Shown here: positions 48,073 to 57,643 of the stretch, in pieces
How positions within the stretch are numbered: position 1 is the stretch's first letter
Layout: each line of letters starts with the position of its first letter
DNA from: Pedobacter sp. BAL39
GTDB lineage: Bacteria; Bacteroidota; Bacteroidia; Sphingobacteriales; Sphingobacteriaceae
Direction: 5' to 3'
NCBI RefSeq assembly: GCF_000170795.1
Contig: NZ_ABCM01000002.1
Span: 124,001 to 188,000, forward strand
DNA: 64,000 bases
The notes under the pieces: generated by a model
The model's input: the letters and a program-made list of their open reading frames with translations, nothing else
Databases searched by the model: none
Told to the model about the DNA's origin: nothing
Position numbers and translations under genes: made by a program

Positions 48073-51000
48073 TTACCATCCAGGGGCGAATGTGAGTCCG
48101 AAGACACCACCGCTGACGTCCTTACGCTGGAAAGGGAAGGCGTAATAAGGTTCCAAAACAAAAGCACCGAATACATTTACGCGGAGGGAGATACCTACAC
48201 TCATGGCAGGAACACGCTCGTTGGTGGTAGAGGTGTAAATGGGGTTGCCCTGGTCGTCGACCACCGGGTTACCCTGCAGGTCGGTAGCAGGCTGACTGAC
48301 GTAGGTCGGCTCTCCCTTGAATTTTATGGAATTGCCCTGGTTCCAGGCCAGTCCTGCATCAAAGAAAAAGTTCAGGTCGGTAAAGAGGAACCTGGAAGGG
48401 ATGGCTGATAACTTTTTTGGTCCAGTAAATGGAAGGCGGACTTCAAAGTTAAATACAGACATTTTACTTCCTGAGAGCTGGTTGATGTCGAAACCACCAT
48501 TAACGGAGCTGTTGTTATTGTAGAATGAATTGGCCTCATAACCCCGGATGAAGTAGGGATAACCCGCAAAAAGCGGGTAAAGGTTTTCTCCATCTTTACC
48601 GATACGCAGGTAATTGTAGGTTCTTGCAGCAAGGGTGATGGGTTTCAGGCGCCAGTACTTTCTGATGTCAGCAGTAACCGCATAAAAGCTATAGTCGCCG
48701 AAATATTGCTCGGCACCAACACGATAGCGGAAGCCATCCAATGGCGCGGCGATCCCCATAATAGAATTGTCGCCAACAAACGATGCATTGACGTTGAATA
48801 CGGTAAAGGATTTAAAAGGTACACCCAGGTCGGTTGAAGCCTGGTCGTTGGATACCCTGCTTTTGTCAGATCCCAGATAATAACCAGGGTATCCACCTAC
48901 ATTCTGGTAATAATTGCTGATGCGGTCGATCCTATAGCTGTATCTGGAGAACGCTGAACCAAGTTCAAAGCGGTGTGCTTTGTTGAAAGGTAGGGCACCA
49001 AATACCTGCACCTGATCTTCAAAGGTACGGATGAGGTTCGTTCTGTCGTTGATGACCTCCATGGAGTTCCCGTTGACATCTGGGACCTGCTCGGCAACGA
49101 TGTCTCTATATCCGGTGATGTAAGGCGTGTGTGAAATTGCTGCACCCCAGTTGATGCGGCTTTGCTGGTTGATGTAACCCACCATTCCACCGAAGTCATA
49201 GATCTCCCCATTTACAGAGAGGTTGGCGACGATCTGATTGCGGCCGAGGATATCGCTGAACATGCCTACGATACCGCCCTGCATTCCCGTTCCGAAGCGG
49301 CTGGTAGAGACACCTACGCCGCTATTGGCCAGGTAATCCAGTCGGAATTTAGGTTTGTAGGGTACGAGTCTCATGGAATCTGCAGGTGTTTTTTCGAAGC
49401 GGCCGAAATTGCCCAGATTGGCATTTACCACATCCACACCAAGGCTTTCCATCGGTGGAAGCACTGCGGCGTCAAAGTTGACCTCCGTAGCACTGACCGG
49501 CTTAGACCTGAAGTTGCTGAGTGGTGAGTTATAGAGTGTATACCGTTGTGATCTGTAGTAGCTGTACACGATGTCATCATTTCTGGATACAGAGATGGCA
49601 GGGGAAAATTCTGTAATTCCGCTGATTCCGGTGAAGTAGTCAGTCAGCTGTTTCAGGTCCTGATTTTCAAGGTTATATTCATAAAGGTTCCTGAATCCAT
49701 CCCTATTGGAGAGAAAGAAAATGCGCTTGCTGTCGCCGGAGAACATGGCGTTCAGGTTATTTGCTCCTTTAAATACCGGCACGTCTGACAGTGTTTTGCT
49801 GCTGATGTCGTAAATGGTCATGTTAAGCGGGTGCACAGCATCTTTGGTACCGCTGTTTATCGATGCCCTGTCTGACGAGAAGATGAGCTTACTGCCATCA
49901 GGCGAGTAACTAGGTGCGTAGTCCGAGTAGATGTCGTCGGTGATCTGGGTGACCTGTTTTGTTTTCAGGTTGTAGGAGAAGATGTCACTCTGACCCTCTA
50001 CCATTCCGGAAAAGGCAATGTCATCACCATTTGTCGACCAGGAGAGGTTGCCAAACTGGGCCACATCACCCATTGCTGCGCGCAGGACAACCTTGCCGGA
50101 GGCCACATCAATGACCATGAGTTGATTGCGTCCTTTGCTGAAGATGCTGAAAGCAAACTGCTTGCTGTCTGGGGACCAGGCACCGGCAGATTCGAGAAAG
50201 TTGAAGTCGTCGATATGGGAGTTGGAAATCTGGCTGCTCAGTTTACGCAGTATCTTTCCAGTCTTTGCATCAGCCAGGAATAGGTCGATCCCAAAAAGGT
50301 CTTTTTCGGAGAGAAAAGCCAGGAATTTACCGTCGGGACTGATGGCAGGCGCCACATTCATGTTTCCTGCATTTTTATTGTCAATAATTTTTGTACCGCT
50401 GATCTTCACCTGTGAACTATCAGATTTGAGCATCGGCCTGTAATGTGCTTCAATCGCGTTCTTCCACAATCCGGAAAGGGTACGATCGTCGTATCCAAAG
50501 GTATACCTGAGGCCATTTTCATAACCATATTTGGCAGTAGCCTTAAAAAGCGGAACGATGGTCGTGTCACCATAAACAGAGCCTACAAAGGTCCAAAAGG
50601 CCTGGCCGTAACGGTAAGGAAAATATTTATTGGAATTGGTAAGGTCTTTTAAAGAGGGGATGTCCCTGTTGAGCAATGCATCTCTCATCCACATACTTGT
50701 AAAGGCATCAACCTTACCTATAGAAAGGTATTCCGCCATGCCCTCAATCATCCATAGTGGCGTTTGTCCGACATTCTCCAGTGGAATGGAATCTTTTTCG
50801 AGAAGAAGGTGGTATTGAAAGGCATGTACCAGCTCGTGACCAAGTACGTGTCTTGTCTGGTTGCCAAGTTCCATCACTGGCATGATGACCCTGTTTTTGA
50901 AGGCTTCGGTGACCCCACCGGTTCCGATGCCAACACCACCCTGAAGGGCTGTGGTGGTCTGGAAGTCTGGGTGGTTATTGTAAAGTATGATGGGGTTTTT

Positions 51001-51258
51001 TTTCAAGAACGTATCCCTGAAGATTTCCTGGTGCATTTTATACCAGGTTTCCGCATCCTCGGCCACTTTCTTGACCATTTTTTCATTTTTCAGGTAGTAG
51101 TAAAGCTCGAAATGTGGCGTCTGGAGTACATTGAACTTTTCATTTTTGTAACGCACTATATTTTGTCCGAAGTACTGTGCCTGTAACGCAAAGGCGGCGG
51201 ACATCAAGATCATCAGAACAGGGAGTGATCTTTTTAAAAGGGTAGCGCTCAATCTCAT
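48073..51258 (-). CDS. Metalloprotease - TolB propeller - surface-antigen barrel fusion
   Basis: 1061 residues with a signal peptide (cleavage near ALQAQ, residue 27). Residues 30-270 form a gluzincin-like domain with H141-E142-x-x-H145 (GHELVHAFQYH) and an EGMAEY segment (172-177) that would give the third zinc ligand. Residues 290-600 are PD40/WD40-like propeller blades (SPDGKFLAFLSEKD, SPDGSKLIFSSDR). Residues 700-1061 are a BamA/Omp85-like barrel closing with GVFGLTFAPGW. So a peptidase and a propeller are tethered to an outer-membrane barrel in one chain. It follows the PBP1A gene by 45 bases. Substrate and orientation unknown. Confidence 0.87.
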   Translation of the reverse strand: MRLSATLLKRSLPVLMILMSAAFALQAQYFGQNIVRYKNEKFNVLQTPHFELYYYLKNEKMVKKVAEDAETWYKMHQEIFRDTFLKKNPIILYNNHPDFQTTTALQGGVGIGTGGVTEAFKNRVIMPVMELGNQTRHVLGHELVHAFQYHLLLEKDSIPLENVGQTPLWMIEGMAEYLSIGKVDAFTSMWMRDALLNRDIPSLKDLTNSNKYFPYRYGQAFWTFVGSVYGDTTIVPLFKATAKYGYENGLRYTFGYDDRTLSGLWKNAIEAHYRPMLKSDSSQVKISGTKIIDNKNAGNMNVAPAISPDGKFLAFLSEKDLFGIDLFLADAKTGKILRKLSSQISNSHIDDFNFLESAGAWSPDSKQFAFSIFSKGRNQLMVIDVASGKVVLRAAMGDVAQFGNLSWSTNGDDIAFSGMVEGQSDIFSYNLKTKQVTQITDDIYSDYAPSYSPDGSKLIFSSDRASINSGTKDAVHPLNMTIYDISSKTLSDVPVFKGANNLNAMFSGDSKRIFFLSNRDGFRNLYEYNLENQDLKQLTDYFTGISGITEFSPAISVSRNDDIVYSYYRSQRYTLYNSPLSNFRSKPVSATEVNFDAAVLPPMESLGVDVVNANLGNFGRFEKTPADSMRLVPYKPKFRLDYLANSGVGVSTSRFGTGMQGGIVGMFSDILGRNQIVANLSVNGEIYDFGGMVGYINQQSRINWGAAISHTPYITGYRDIVAEQVPDVNGNSMEVINDRTNLIRTFEDQVQVFGALPFNKAHRFELGSAFSRYSYRIDRISNYYQNVGGYPGYYLGSDKSRVSNDQASTDLGVPFKSFTVFNVNASFVGDNSIMGIAAPLDGFRYRVGAEQYFGDYSFYAVTADIRKYWRLKPITLAARTYNYLRIGKDGENLYPLFAGYPYFIRGYEANSFYNNNSSVNGGFDINQLSGSKMSVFNFEVRLPFTGPKKLSAIPSRFLFTDLNFFFDAGLAWNQGNSIKFKGEPTYVSQPATDLQGNPVVDDQGNPIYTSTTNERVPAMSVGISLRVNVFGAFVLEPYYAFPFQRKDVSGGVFGLTFAPGW

Positions 51259-51303
51259 ATCGTGACTGTATTTATGTTTGCTGGTGGTTAAATTTACGAT
51301 TAG

Positions 51304-53766
51304 CTAGGCGTTATTGTTGCCTTCTTTCTGTTTTTCCTCCTCACGTTGTTTCTTTCTCAATTCTCTTTTTTCTTTTCTACTGAGCGGAGCTTCTTCCGCT
51401 GGTTGTTTAACAGGTTGTTTTGTAGGGTCTGCCGGTTTCTTGTCTTCTGTCTTTTTTACTTCCGTTTCATTGCCGGTCTCATTGGGGATGATTTCGATTT
51501 CAGGCACTTCGAAGGCGGTAGAATCTACATCAAGACTGTCTGTAGATGTGGTGTCGACCTGTATCCGCGGGCTTGGGCAGTTGTATTCCCTGGTGATTTT
51601 CACTTTTGGTTTTGGGAACGGGCCGTAAGTATATCCAGTACTCGGGTCATGGTAAACTTTTTCCATAAACTTGGCAAAGATCGGCAGGGCTGTTCTGGAG
51701 CCTTCACCGGTTTCACCGTTGTTGAAATGTGCTGTACGTTCATCACAGCCCACCCAGACACCAGTTACGAGGTCTTTTGTGATGCCCATATACCATGCAT
51801 CCACATAGTCCGATGATGTCCCTGTCTTTCCGCCGATCTGGTTATTTTTCTTCCAGAGGTCCCATTCCCACAATGCCTGGGAGGTTCCACCCGGTTCTTC
51901 CATACCGCCACGGAACATGTAGAGCATCAGCCAGGCAATTTCCTCCGAAAGTACTCTTTTTGTTTTTGCGGTAAATTCCTCAATCACATTGTTCTCGAGG
52001 TCGGTGATTTTCTCTACCAGAATAGGGTCTGTACGGACACCCTCGTTGAGGAATGTTCCGTAGGCGCGCACCATTTCAAATACCGACACGTCGTTCGGGC
52101 CGAGGCTGACGGAAGGCACCGACTTAAGGTCGCTTTCAATGCCGCATTCATGTGCCCATTTGACTACATTTTCAGCCCCCACAGCTTCTGTTACCTGTGC
52201 GGTGATGGTATTGACGGATTTACCCATTGCCCAGCGCAGGGACATCTCGCGGTAGCTGAAGTTCCAGTCTGCATTTTTAGGTTCCCATACTTCCTGTTTA
52301 CCATCTTCTACATATTTGATGCTGACCGGTTTGTCGGTGAACTTATCACAAGGGCTCATGCCATCTTCCAATGCTGCCAGGTAGGCGAAAGGTTTAAAGG
52401 TTGATCCAGCCTGCCTTTTACTTTGGTTGACATGGTCGTATTTAAAAAATTTATGGTCTACACCACCCACCCATACTTTAATCTTTCCGCTAAAAGGATC
52501 CATGGTCATCATTCCTGTGTTCATGATCTTTCCATAATAACGGATAGAGTCCATGGTGGAGAAGAGCGTATCCCTGTCGCCCTTCCAGGTAAAGATTTTC
52601 ATCTTCTTTTTCTTATCGAAGTAGGCATCAATAGAATCTGTATTGTTGCCGAATTTTTTCTTCAGCATAGCATAAACCGGAAGTTTCTTTTTGGCACGAT
52701 CGGGATAATCCACCTTTTTCTTTTCAGAGTCCTGCCAAGGATCTTCTTTACCCCATACACTGTAGAACCTTCGCTGAATGATTTTCATCTGTTCTGCTAC
52801 TGCTTCTTCAGCATAGCCCTGCAGTTTGGAGTCAATAGTGGTGTAGATCTTAAGGCCGTCCTCGTAAAGGTCGTAGTTGTTGTCTTCACACCATTTTTCC
52901 AGGTATTTGTCGACCGCTGCACGCAGGTAGGAGTCGCCATCGCTGCCCTGATCTACACTTCCTTCTTTCAGCTTGATGGGCTGGGCTTTGAATTTGGAGA
53001 GTTCTTCAGTAGAAATGTATTTATATTTATTCATTTGAGAGAGGGCGACGTTTCTCCGTTCAAGCGCTTTCTCCGGGTTGCGGATGGGGTTGTAGGTCGT
53101 TGTTCCTTTCAACATACCGACCAGGAGTGCCGATTCAGGTACGTCCAGTTCATTCGTCTCTTTATCAAAATAAACCCTGGCTGCCGTTTTGATGCCGTAG
53201 GCATTGTTACCAAAAGAAACGGTATTAAGGTACATCGTGATGATGTCGTTTTTGGAGTAGTTGGATTCCAGTTTAACGGCAGTCATCCATTCTTTCAGTT
53301 TGGGGATAATTGCCCTTACCAGGGGAATGTGTTTAACCAATCCCTGCGCTTTATTGTATCTCGTTCTGTATAAGTTTTTTGCCAGCTGCTGTGTGATGGT
53401 ACTTGCCCCGCGGCGGTCGCCGGTAGCAGTAGAAATCCCACTTGAAAGCAGGGAGCGAAAGTCGATGCCCATATGGCTGTAAAAGCGGACGTCCTCGGTC
53501 GCTACCAGCGCATTAATGACACTTGGAGAGATGTCCTTAAAATTGACAGGCGTACGGTTTTCCTTAAAGTATCTTCCGATCAGCTTACCATCAGCGGTAT
53601 AGAGTTCAGAACCAACCCGCAGTGTGGGTGCCTTGATGTCTTTAACAGAAGGGGAGTATCCGAACAACCACAGGAAATTAAGCTGAAGTGCACAAAAGAA
53701 GAGGATAATGAAGTAGAGTAATATGGTTGAATAACGGATATACTTATTGCGAATTTCTTTAAACAT
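51304..53766 (-). CDS. Penicillin-binding protein 1A (bifunctional)
   Basis: 820 residues. A membrane anchor (about 14-36) leads to the glycosyltransferase family 51 domain with E91 (ATEDVRFYSHMGID) and GASTITQQLAKNLY. The transpeptidase has the SxxK motif S455-K458 (QAGSTFKPFA), an SVN motif (GKSVNTITAQ) and KTGTSSDY. The C-terminal 90 residues are a charged Glu/Lys/Pro tail with SRKEKRELRKKQREEEKQK. It polymerises and cross-links peptidoglycan from the inner membrane. An insert of charged residues (about 330-400) separates the domains. Upstream of the barrel-fusion gene on the same strand. Confidence 0.95.
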   Translation of the reverse strand: MFKEIRNKYIRYSTILLYFIILFFCALQLNFLWLFGYSPSVKDIKAPTLRVGSELYTADGKLIGRYFKENRTPVNFKDISPSVINALVATEDVRFYSHMGIDFRSLLSSGISTATGDRRGASTITQQLAKNLYRTRYNKAQGLVKHIPLVRAIIPKLKEWMTAVKLESNYSKNDIITMYLNTVSFGNNAYGIKTAARVYFDKETNELDVPESALLVGMLKGTTTYNPIRNPEKALERRNVALSQMNKYKYISTEELSKFKAQPIKLKEGSVDQGSDGDSYLRAAVDKYLEKWCEDNNYDLYEDGLKIYTTIDSKLQGYAEEAVAEQMKIIQRRFYSVWGKEDPWQDSEKKKVDYPDRAKKKLPVYAMLKKKFGNNTDSIDAYFDKKKKMKIFTWKGDRDTLFSTMDSIRYYGKIMNTGMMTMDPFSGKIKVWVGGVDHKFFKYDHVNQSKRQAGSTFKPFAYLAALEDGMSPCDKFTDKPVSIKYVEDGKQEVWEPKNADWNFSYREMSLRWAMGKSVNTITAQVTEAVGAENVVKWAHECGIESDLKSVPSVSLGPNDVSVFEMVRAYGTFLNEGVRTDPILVEKITDLENNVIEEFTAKTKRVLSEEIAWLMLYMFRGGMEEPGGTSQALWEWDLWKKNNQIGGKTGTSSDYVDAWYMGITKDLVTGVWVGCDERTAHFNNGETGEGSRTALPIFAKFMEKVYHDPSTGYTYGPFPKPKVKITREYNCPSPRIQVDTTSTDSLDVDSTAFEVPEIEIIPNETGNETEVKKTEDKKPADPTKQPVKQPAEEAPLSRKEKRELRKKQREEEKQKEGNNNA

Positions 53767-53975
53767 AGGATAAAGATGGAAAAAATCGTAAAACAGTTAG
53801 TGTTAAATTGTGTTAAAATGTGCGGATACAAATTAACGTAATTAATTTACTTAAATTTTATTCTATATTTAATTTAGGCAGTGCTGTTATTTAATCAATG
53901 CGGGAAGGAACAGCAATCGTCTGATTCCTTTTTGCTTAGGTAGCATAACAAATCTGAGTCATCAATCATCCTTCT

Positions 53976-54863
53976 ATGAAGAAAGTATTAAAAAGCTACA
54001 GGGCAGAGCCTGGCAAAAAGGTTTCGCTGACGAATTACGACACCAGCTATGGTGGTGAACTGGAAAAGGAGGCAGGTAAGCTGGAAATGGAAGCGGTCAA
54101 AGAGCAGTTGAGCCGCTCGCAGGAAATTCTTTATGCTTCCAATACATATTCTATACTGATTCTTTTTCAGGCGATGGATGCAGCAGGCAAGGACAGCGCC
54201 ATTGCTCATGTGATGTCCGGTTTAAACCCCCAGGGCTGCCAGGTATATAGTTTTAAGACACCAACTTCCGAAGAATATGAGCACGATTTTCTGTGGCGTC
54301 ATTATAAGGCGCTGCCGGAACGTGGCAGGATAGGGATCCATAACAGGTCTCATTATGAAAATGTGCTGGTTTGTAAGGTACATCCGGAGTACATTCTAAA
54401 AGAAAATATTCCGGGATATCAGGATACAAAAAACATCGACGATCAGTTCTGGGCGAAGCGTTATGAGAGCATCCGCAATTTCGAGCAGCACCTTGCCGAC
54501 AATGGAACGGTGCTGGTGAAGATCTTCCTCCATGTATCCAAAGAAGAACAGAAGCAGCGCTTTCTGGACCGCATCGACGATCCTGCAAAAAACTGGAAGT
54601 TTTCTGCAGCCGATATTGCGGAGCGGGGGCGATGGAAGGATTATATGAAAGCCTATGAGAAGGCCATTGAGGAAACCTCCACTGCGGCCTGTCCATGGTA
54701 CATCATTCCTGCTGATAAGAAATGGTATGCGCGACTGGCCATCAGTAAGCTGCTGGCGCAGAAGTTTGAGGAGATGAACCTGAAATTTCCTGAGGCCGGA
54801 GTGGAGGAGTTGTCGATGCTGGATGAGATCAGAAAAGCCCTGCTTGAGGGAGATGATCGTTAA
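53976..54863 (+). CDS. Polyphosphate kinase 2 family protein
   Basis: 295 residues, one PPK2 domain. The Walker A motif is QAMDAAGKDSAIAHVM, the lid/DRSHYE block reads IHNRSHYENVLV and WKFSAADIAERGRWKDYMKAYEKAI matches the end of the domain. PPK2 enzymes transfer phosphate between polyphosphate and nucleoside di- or monophosphates; the class (ADP, GDP or AMP) is uncertain. A possible nucleotide-salvage or energy-buffer role in the cytosol. It lies just upstream of the cobalamin-riboswitch promoter but is not part of that unit. Confidence 0.92.
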   Translation: MKKVLKSYRAEPGKKVSLTNYDTSYGGELEKEAGKLEMEAVKEQLSRSQEILYASNTYSILILFQAMDAAGKDSAIAHVMSGLNPQGCQVYSFKTPTSEEYEHDFLWRHYKALPERGRIGIHNRSHYENVLVCKVHPEYILKENIPGYQDTKNIDDQFWAKRYESIRNFEQHLADNGTVLVKIFLHVSKEEQKQRFLDRIDDPAKNWKFSAADIAERGRWKDYMKAYEKAIEETSTAACPWYIIPADKKWYARLAISKLLAQKFEEMNLKFPEAGVEELSMLDEIRKALLEGDDR

Positions 54864-54866
54864 AAG

Positions 54867-54897
54867 TTTGCGGTTCTCTTCATTTTGAATACCTTTG
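54867..54897 (+). promoter_or_regulatory. Bacteroidota promoter of the cobalamin riboswitch transcript
   Basis: TTTG (54867-54870), 19 bases, then TACCTTTG (54890-54897): a full -33/-7 match. Predicted initiation is around 54904, at the edge of the aptamer. Confidence 0.75.
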
Positions 54898-54899
54898 TG

Positions 54900-55090
54900 G
54901 CGCTTTTGGTTCCGGATGTTGTTCATCCGGATTAAAAGGGAATACGGTGTAATTCCGTAACTGTCCCGCAGCTGTAAACTCTGTAACGGTATCCAATGAA
55001 CGCCACTGATCTGATCTGTAGATTTTTACAGATGATGGTTGGGAAGGCAGGATGTCCGGGAGTAAGTCAGAAGACCTGCCTGAAGTGGTA
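54900..55090 (+). ncRNA. Cobalamin riboswitch
   Basis: The order of conserved parts fits the adenosylcobalamin/cobalamin aptamer: an upstream GTTCCGGATG/CATCCGGA arm, AAAAGGGAATACGGTGTAA, then the B12-box-like TGTCCCGCAGCTGTAA, and the 3' GGGAAGGCAGGATGTCCGGG, AGTAAGTCAGAAGACCTGCC end. It binds cobalamin and turns off downstream expression. It precedes two surface lipoprotein genes; about 190 bases of leader follow before the first start codon. Confidence 0.93.
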
Positions 55091-55208
55091 ATAATTCATA
55101 GCTTTCGGGGATTGAAGCTGGGTTGAGTACTTGTTTTACTGTGTTTCATTTTTATGCTCCGGCGCCCCGCTGTGTTGAATGTTGAAAATAAACCTGTCCG
55201 ACTGATGG

Positions 55209-55222
55209 TGTAATGCATTACA
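55209..55222. repeat. 14-bp perfect palindrome in the cobalamin leader
   Basis: TGTAATGCATTACA, extended on the left by GATG(G) opposite CATC. It could be part of the riboswitch expression platform or a protein operator. Confidence 0.5.
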
Positions 55223-55282
55223 TCTTCTCTTCCTATTCTTTGATCACCTAAGCGTGAATGGAATCTACAAAAACCATCTAAA

Positions 55283-56398
55283 ATGAATAGAACATCTACA
55301 AAAATTGAAAAGTTATCGGCGCTGATCCTGGTTGGCGGAGTTTTGTTGTTCAGCGCCTGTAAGAAGGACCGTGGAGCAATTATTGATCCTGTGCCGAATG
55401 AGACTCAGGGGATCTACGTGCTGAATGAGGGAGCGTATGGTGCACCAAACAACAGTGAGCTGACTTATTATAATGTAGCGACCGGTGTCGCCACGCAAAA
55501 CTATTTCCAAAAGCAGAATCCGGGTGTTCTCCTGGGCTCGAATGCAAATGACCTTCAGCAATACGGCAGTAAGATGTACTGTGTGGTGACGGGGATTGAC
55601 GGTGATGCCAGCACCGCTTATGTGGAGGTAATTAGCATCGCTACCGGGAAATCAATCAAACGGATCCCTTTTTCCGATGGGACCAGCTCTTTCAGGCCAC
55701 GTTTTATTGCCTTTCATAAAAACAAGGCTTATGTATCCAGCTACGACGGTTACATCAGTCGCATCGATACTGCTGGTCTGACGATTGAGGCTAGGGTGGC
55801 AACAGGCGGTGCCCTTGAGGGCCTTGCTGTTGTGAATGAAAAACTATATGTCACCAATTCTCATCGTGATGACGTTCCAGACGCTGTGGATAACGCCGTT
55901 TCTGTACTTAACCTGAGTACCTTCAGTAAAATTAAGGACATTGAAGTTGGCGTAAACCCTACAAGAATTTCTGCAACGGCGAATGGAGAATTGCTGGTAC
56001 TGGTATCTGGTGATTATTTCAATATTCCAGCTTCAGTTCAGAAGGTCAACAGTGTGTCAGATACGAAAACCGGTGATGGTAACGAAGCTGATTTATCTTT
56101 TATTAACGTAATAGGCAGCCGTGGCTTTGCAATTGGAGGATATCCGGATTACAAGCTAAACACACTGAACATGGCAACAGGGCAGGTTGCCAGCGCATTT
56201 GTTACTGATGCCACAGTGCTCGAAAATCCATATTATGTGGGCATAAACACCCTGAACAACGACGTGTTGGTTTCTGATGCGGTCAATTTTGCTGGAAATG
56301 GTCGGGTGTATGTATTTTCTGCTGAAGGAAAAGTAAAATATTCCTTTTCTGCAGGCTTGGGGCCAAAAAATATCGTCTACAATTACCTCTTTAAATAA
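55283..56398 (+). CDS. BtuG-like beta-propeller surface lipoprotein
   Basis: 371 residues. A type II signal peptide ends at C26, followed by KKDRG, the charged CKKD context of Bacteroidota surface-exposed lipoproteins. The body is a YncE/DUF5074-like propeller (GIYVLNEGAYGAPNNSELTYY, NDLQQYGSKMYCVV, NAVSVLNLSTFSKIKDIEVGVNPTRI). In Bacteroides, BtuG is a propeller lipoprotein that captures B12 for BtuB. The cobalamin riboswitch here makes that role likely. No btuB gene is next to it. Functional call is by family resemblance and context. Confidence 0.82.
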   Translation: MNRTSTKIEKLSALILVGGVLLFSACKKDRGAIIDPVPNETQGIYVLNEGAYGAPNNSELTYYNVATGVATQNYFQKQNPGVLLGSNANDLQQYGSKMYCVVTGIDGDASTAYVEVISIATGKSIKRIPFSDGTSSFRPRFIAFHKNKAYVSSYDGYISRIDTAGLTIEARVATGGALEGLAVVNEKLYVTNSHRDDVPDAVDNAVSVLNLSTFSKIKDIEVGVNPTRISATANGELLVLVSGDYFNIPASVQKVNSVSDTKTGDGNEADLSFINVIGSRGFAIGGYPDYKLNTLNMATGQVASAFVTDATVLENPYYVGINTLNNDVLVSDAVNFAGNGRVYVFSAEGKVKYSFSAGLGPKNIVYNYLFK

Positions 56399-56406
56399 TA
56401 ACACAG

Positions 56407-57507
56407 ATGAACTTTAAAAATTGTGTCCTGCTTGGGGCACTTGTAATGAGCCTGTTGCAGGCCTGTAAAAAAGACAAACAGCTGCCGCAGGTGACGATGG
56501 GCCTTACCGACCAGCAGCTAAACGTGAAAATGGGTGAATTGCTGACGTTAACGGCCAAAAGTGCCGACGGCCAGGTCTATACCCAGGAATGGAAAATCAA
56601 TGATGATGTAAGTGATGCCACGGACACGCTCAAATTTGTGCCTGTCAGTTCGGGCATTTACAAGATCGCCTATACTGCAACAAACAGGGACGGCAAATTT
56701 GAATATGTTTACACGGTCAATGTAGGTGCGGTGATGGTAGAAGAGAACTCGCAGAATGACAGGTATGTAAACAAACTTTTTGAATATCACCCCGGCCCAG
56801 GACAGTTTATCAATAAGGCGCCAGGAAATTTTGCAAGTGCTGGGAGCATCCTGGGTAAAACAGGTATGGTTACGCTGGGCGCCTGGGGAGGTTATATTGT
56901 GCTGGGCTTTAACCATGCTGTCCTCAACCGTGCGGAGACCGCTGACCTTATCATCTATAATAACGCCTTCGCCACCTTTGCTGAACCCGGAATTGTATGG
57001 GTAATGAAAGATGAAAATGGAAATGGAAAACCCGATGATACCTGGTATGAAATTGCCGGCAGTGAGTTTAATAAAACCGGTTATCAGCGCAACTATTCGG
57101 TGACTTACACCAGGCCAACGCCGGACACCGATCCGATCCCCTGGAAAGACAGTAATGGCAATACAGGAGTGGTGGCGACAAATACCTTTCACAAGCAAAG
57201 TTATTTCCCTGCCTGGGTGACCGGAAATACGTATACCCTTACAGGATCTCTCTTACCTTCAGGGAATATCAACAGGACCAATCCGAACAATATCACCAGT
57301 ACACCTTTTGCGTATGGTTACGCGGACAATACCAATGGCGGCGACCGCATTGACATTGCTGACGCTGTTGATCAGAATGGAAATAAGGTGGTGTTGAGCA
57401 GCATCGATTTTGTGAAAATCCAGACCGGTATCCAGGCAAATATGGGTTGGTTGGGAGAGTTGTCGACAGAAGTAAACGGTGTTGCAGATTTAAGTATGGT
57501 GCCCTAA
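56407..57507 (+). CDS. PKD-type surface lipoprotein of the cobalamin locus
   Basis: 366 residues. Type II signal peptide to C20 (LLQACKKDKQ). Residues 30-110 resemble a PKD-like domain (NVKMGELLTLTAKSADGQVYTQEWKI). The rest is a beta-rich cell-surface domain with LGAWGGYIVLGF, NNAFATFAEPGIVWVMKDENGNGKPDDTWYEIAGSE and an end GDRIDIADAVDQNG. Similar proteins stand beside TonB-linked B12 uptake genes in Bacteroidota, so a surface cobalamin-handling role is inferred. Start lies 8 bases after the BtuG-like gene. Precise function unknown. Confidence 0.78.
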   Translation: MNFKNCVLLGALVMSLLQACKKDKQLPQVTMGLTDQQLNVKMGELLTLTAKSADGQVYTQEWKINDDVSDATDTLKFVPVSSGIYKIAYTATNRDGKFEYVYTVNVGAVMVEENSQNDRYVNKLFEYHPGPGQFINKAPGNFASAGSILGKTGMVTLGAWGGYIVLGFNHAVLNRAETADLIIYNNAFATFAEPGIVWVMKDENGNGKPDDTWYEIAGSEFNKTGYQRNYSVTYTRPTPDTDPIPWKDSNGNTGVVATNTFHKQSYFPAWVTGNTYTLTGSLLPSGNINRTNPNNITSTPFAYGYADNTNGGDRIDIADAVDQNGNKVVLSSIDFVKIQTGIQANMGWLGELSTEVNGVADLSMVP

Positions 57508-57550
57508 CCGGCATTGGTGAACCGAACAAAACCGTTTAAACTGTTAACAA

Positions 57551-57599
57551 GTGGAGGGCGAAGTTCATGACTTTTGTTTGTGATTGCCTTCCACTTTTT
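57551..57599 (+). terminator. Terminator candidate after the cobalamin surface genes
   Basis: GTGGAGGGC (57551-57559) and GCCTTCCAC (57586-57594) pair over 9 bases with one G-T pair and a long 26-base loop, followed by five T. Confidence 0.55.
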
Positions 57600-57617
57600 A
57601 ATGCGATGGAAAAAATA

Positions 57618-57625
57618 TAACTTTG
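57618..57625 (+). promoter_or_regulatory. -7 promoter box for the DUF6580 gene
   Basis: TAACTTTG matches TAnnTTTG, 18 bases before the ATG at 57644. No clear -33. Confidence 0.45.
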
Positions 57626-57643
57626 CACCATAATTATAATAAC

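Noticed and set aside
52423..53373. 316-codon frame opposite the PBP1A gene
   Set aside because: Antisense to an intact penicillin-binding protein with all motifs; the frame reads as Phe/Val/His-rich shadow sequence.
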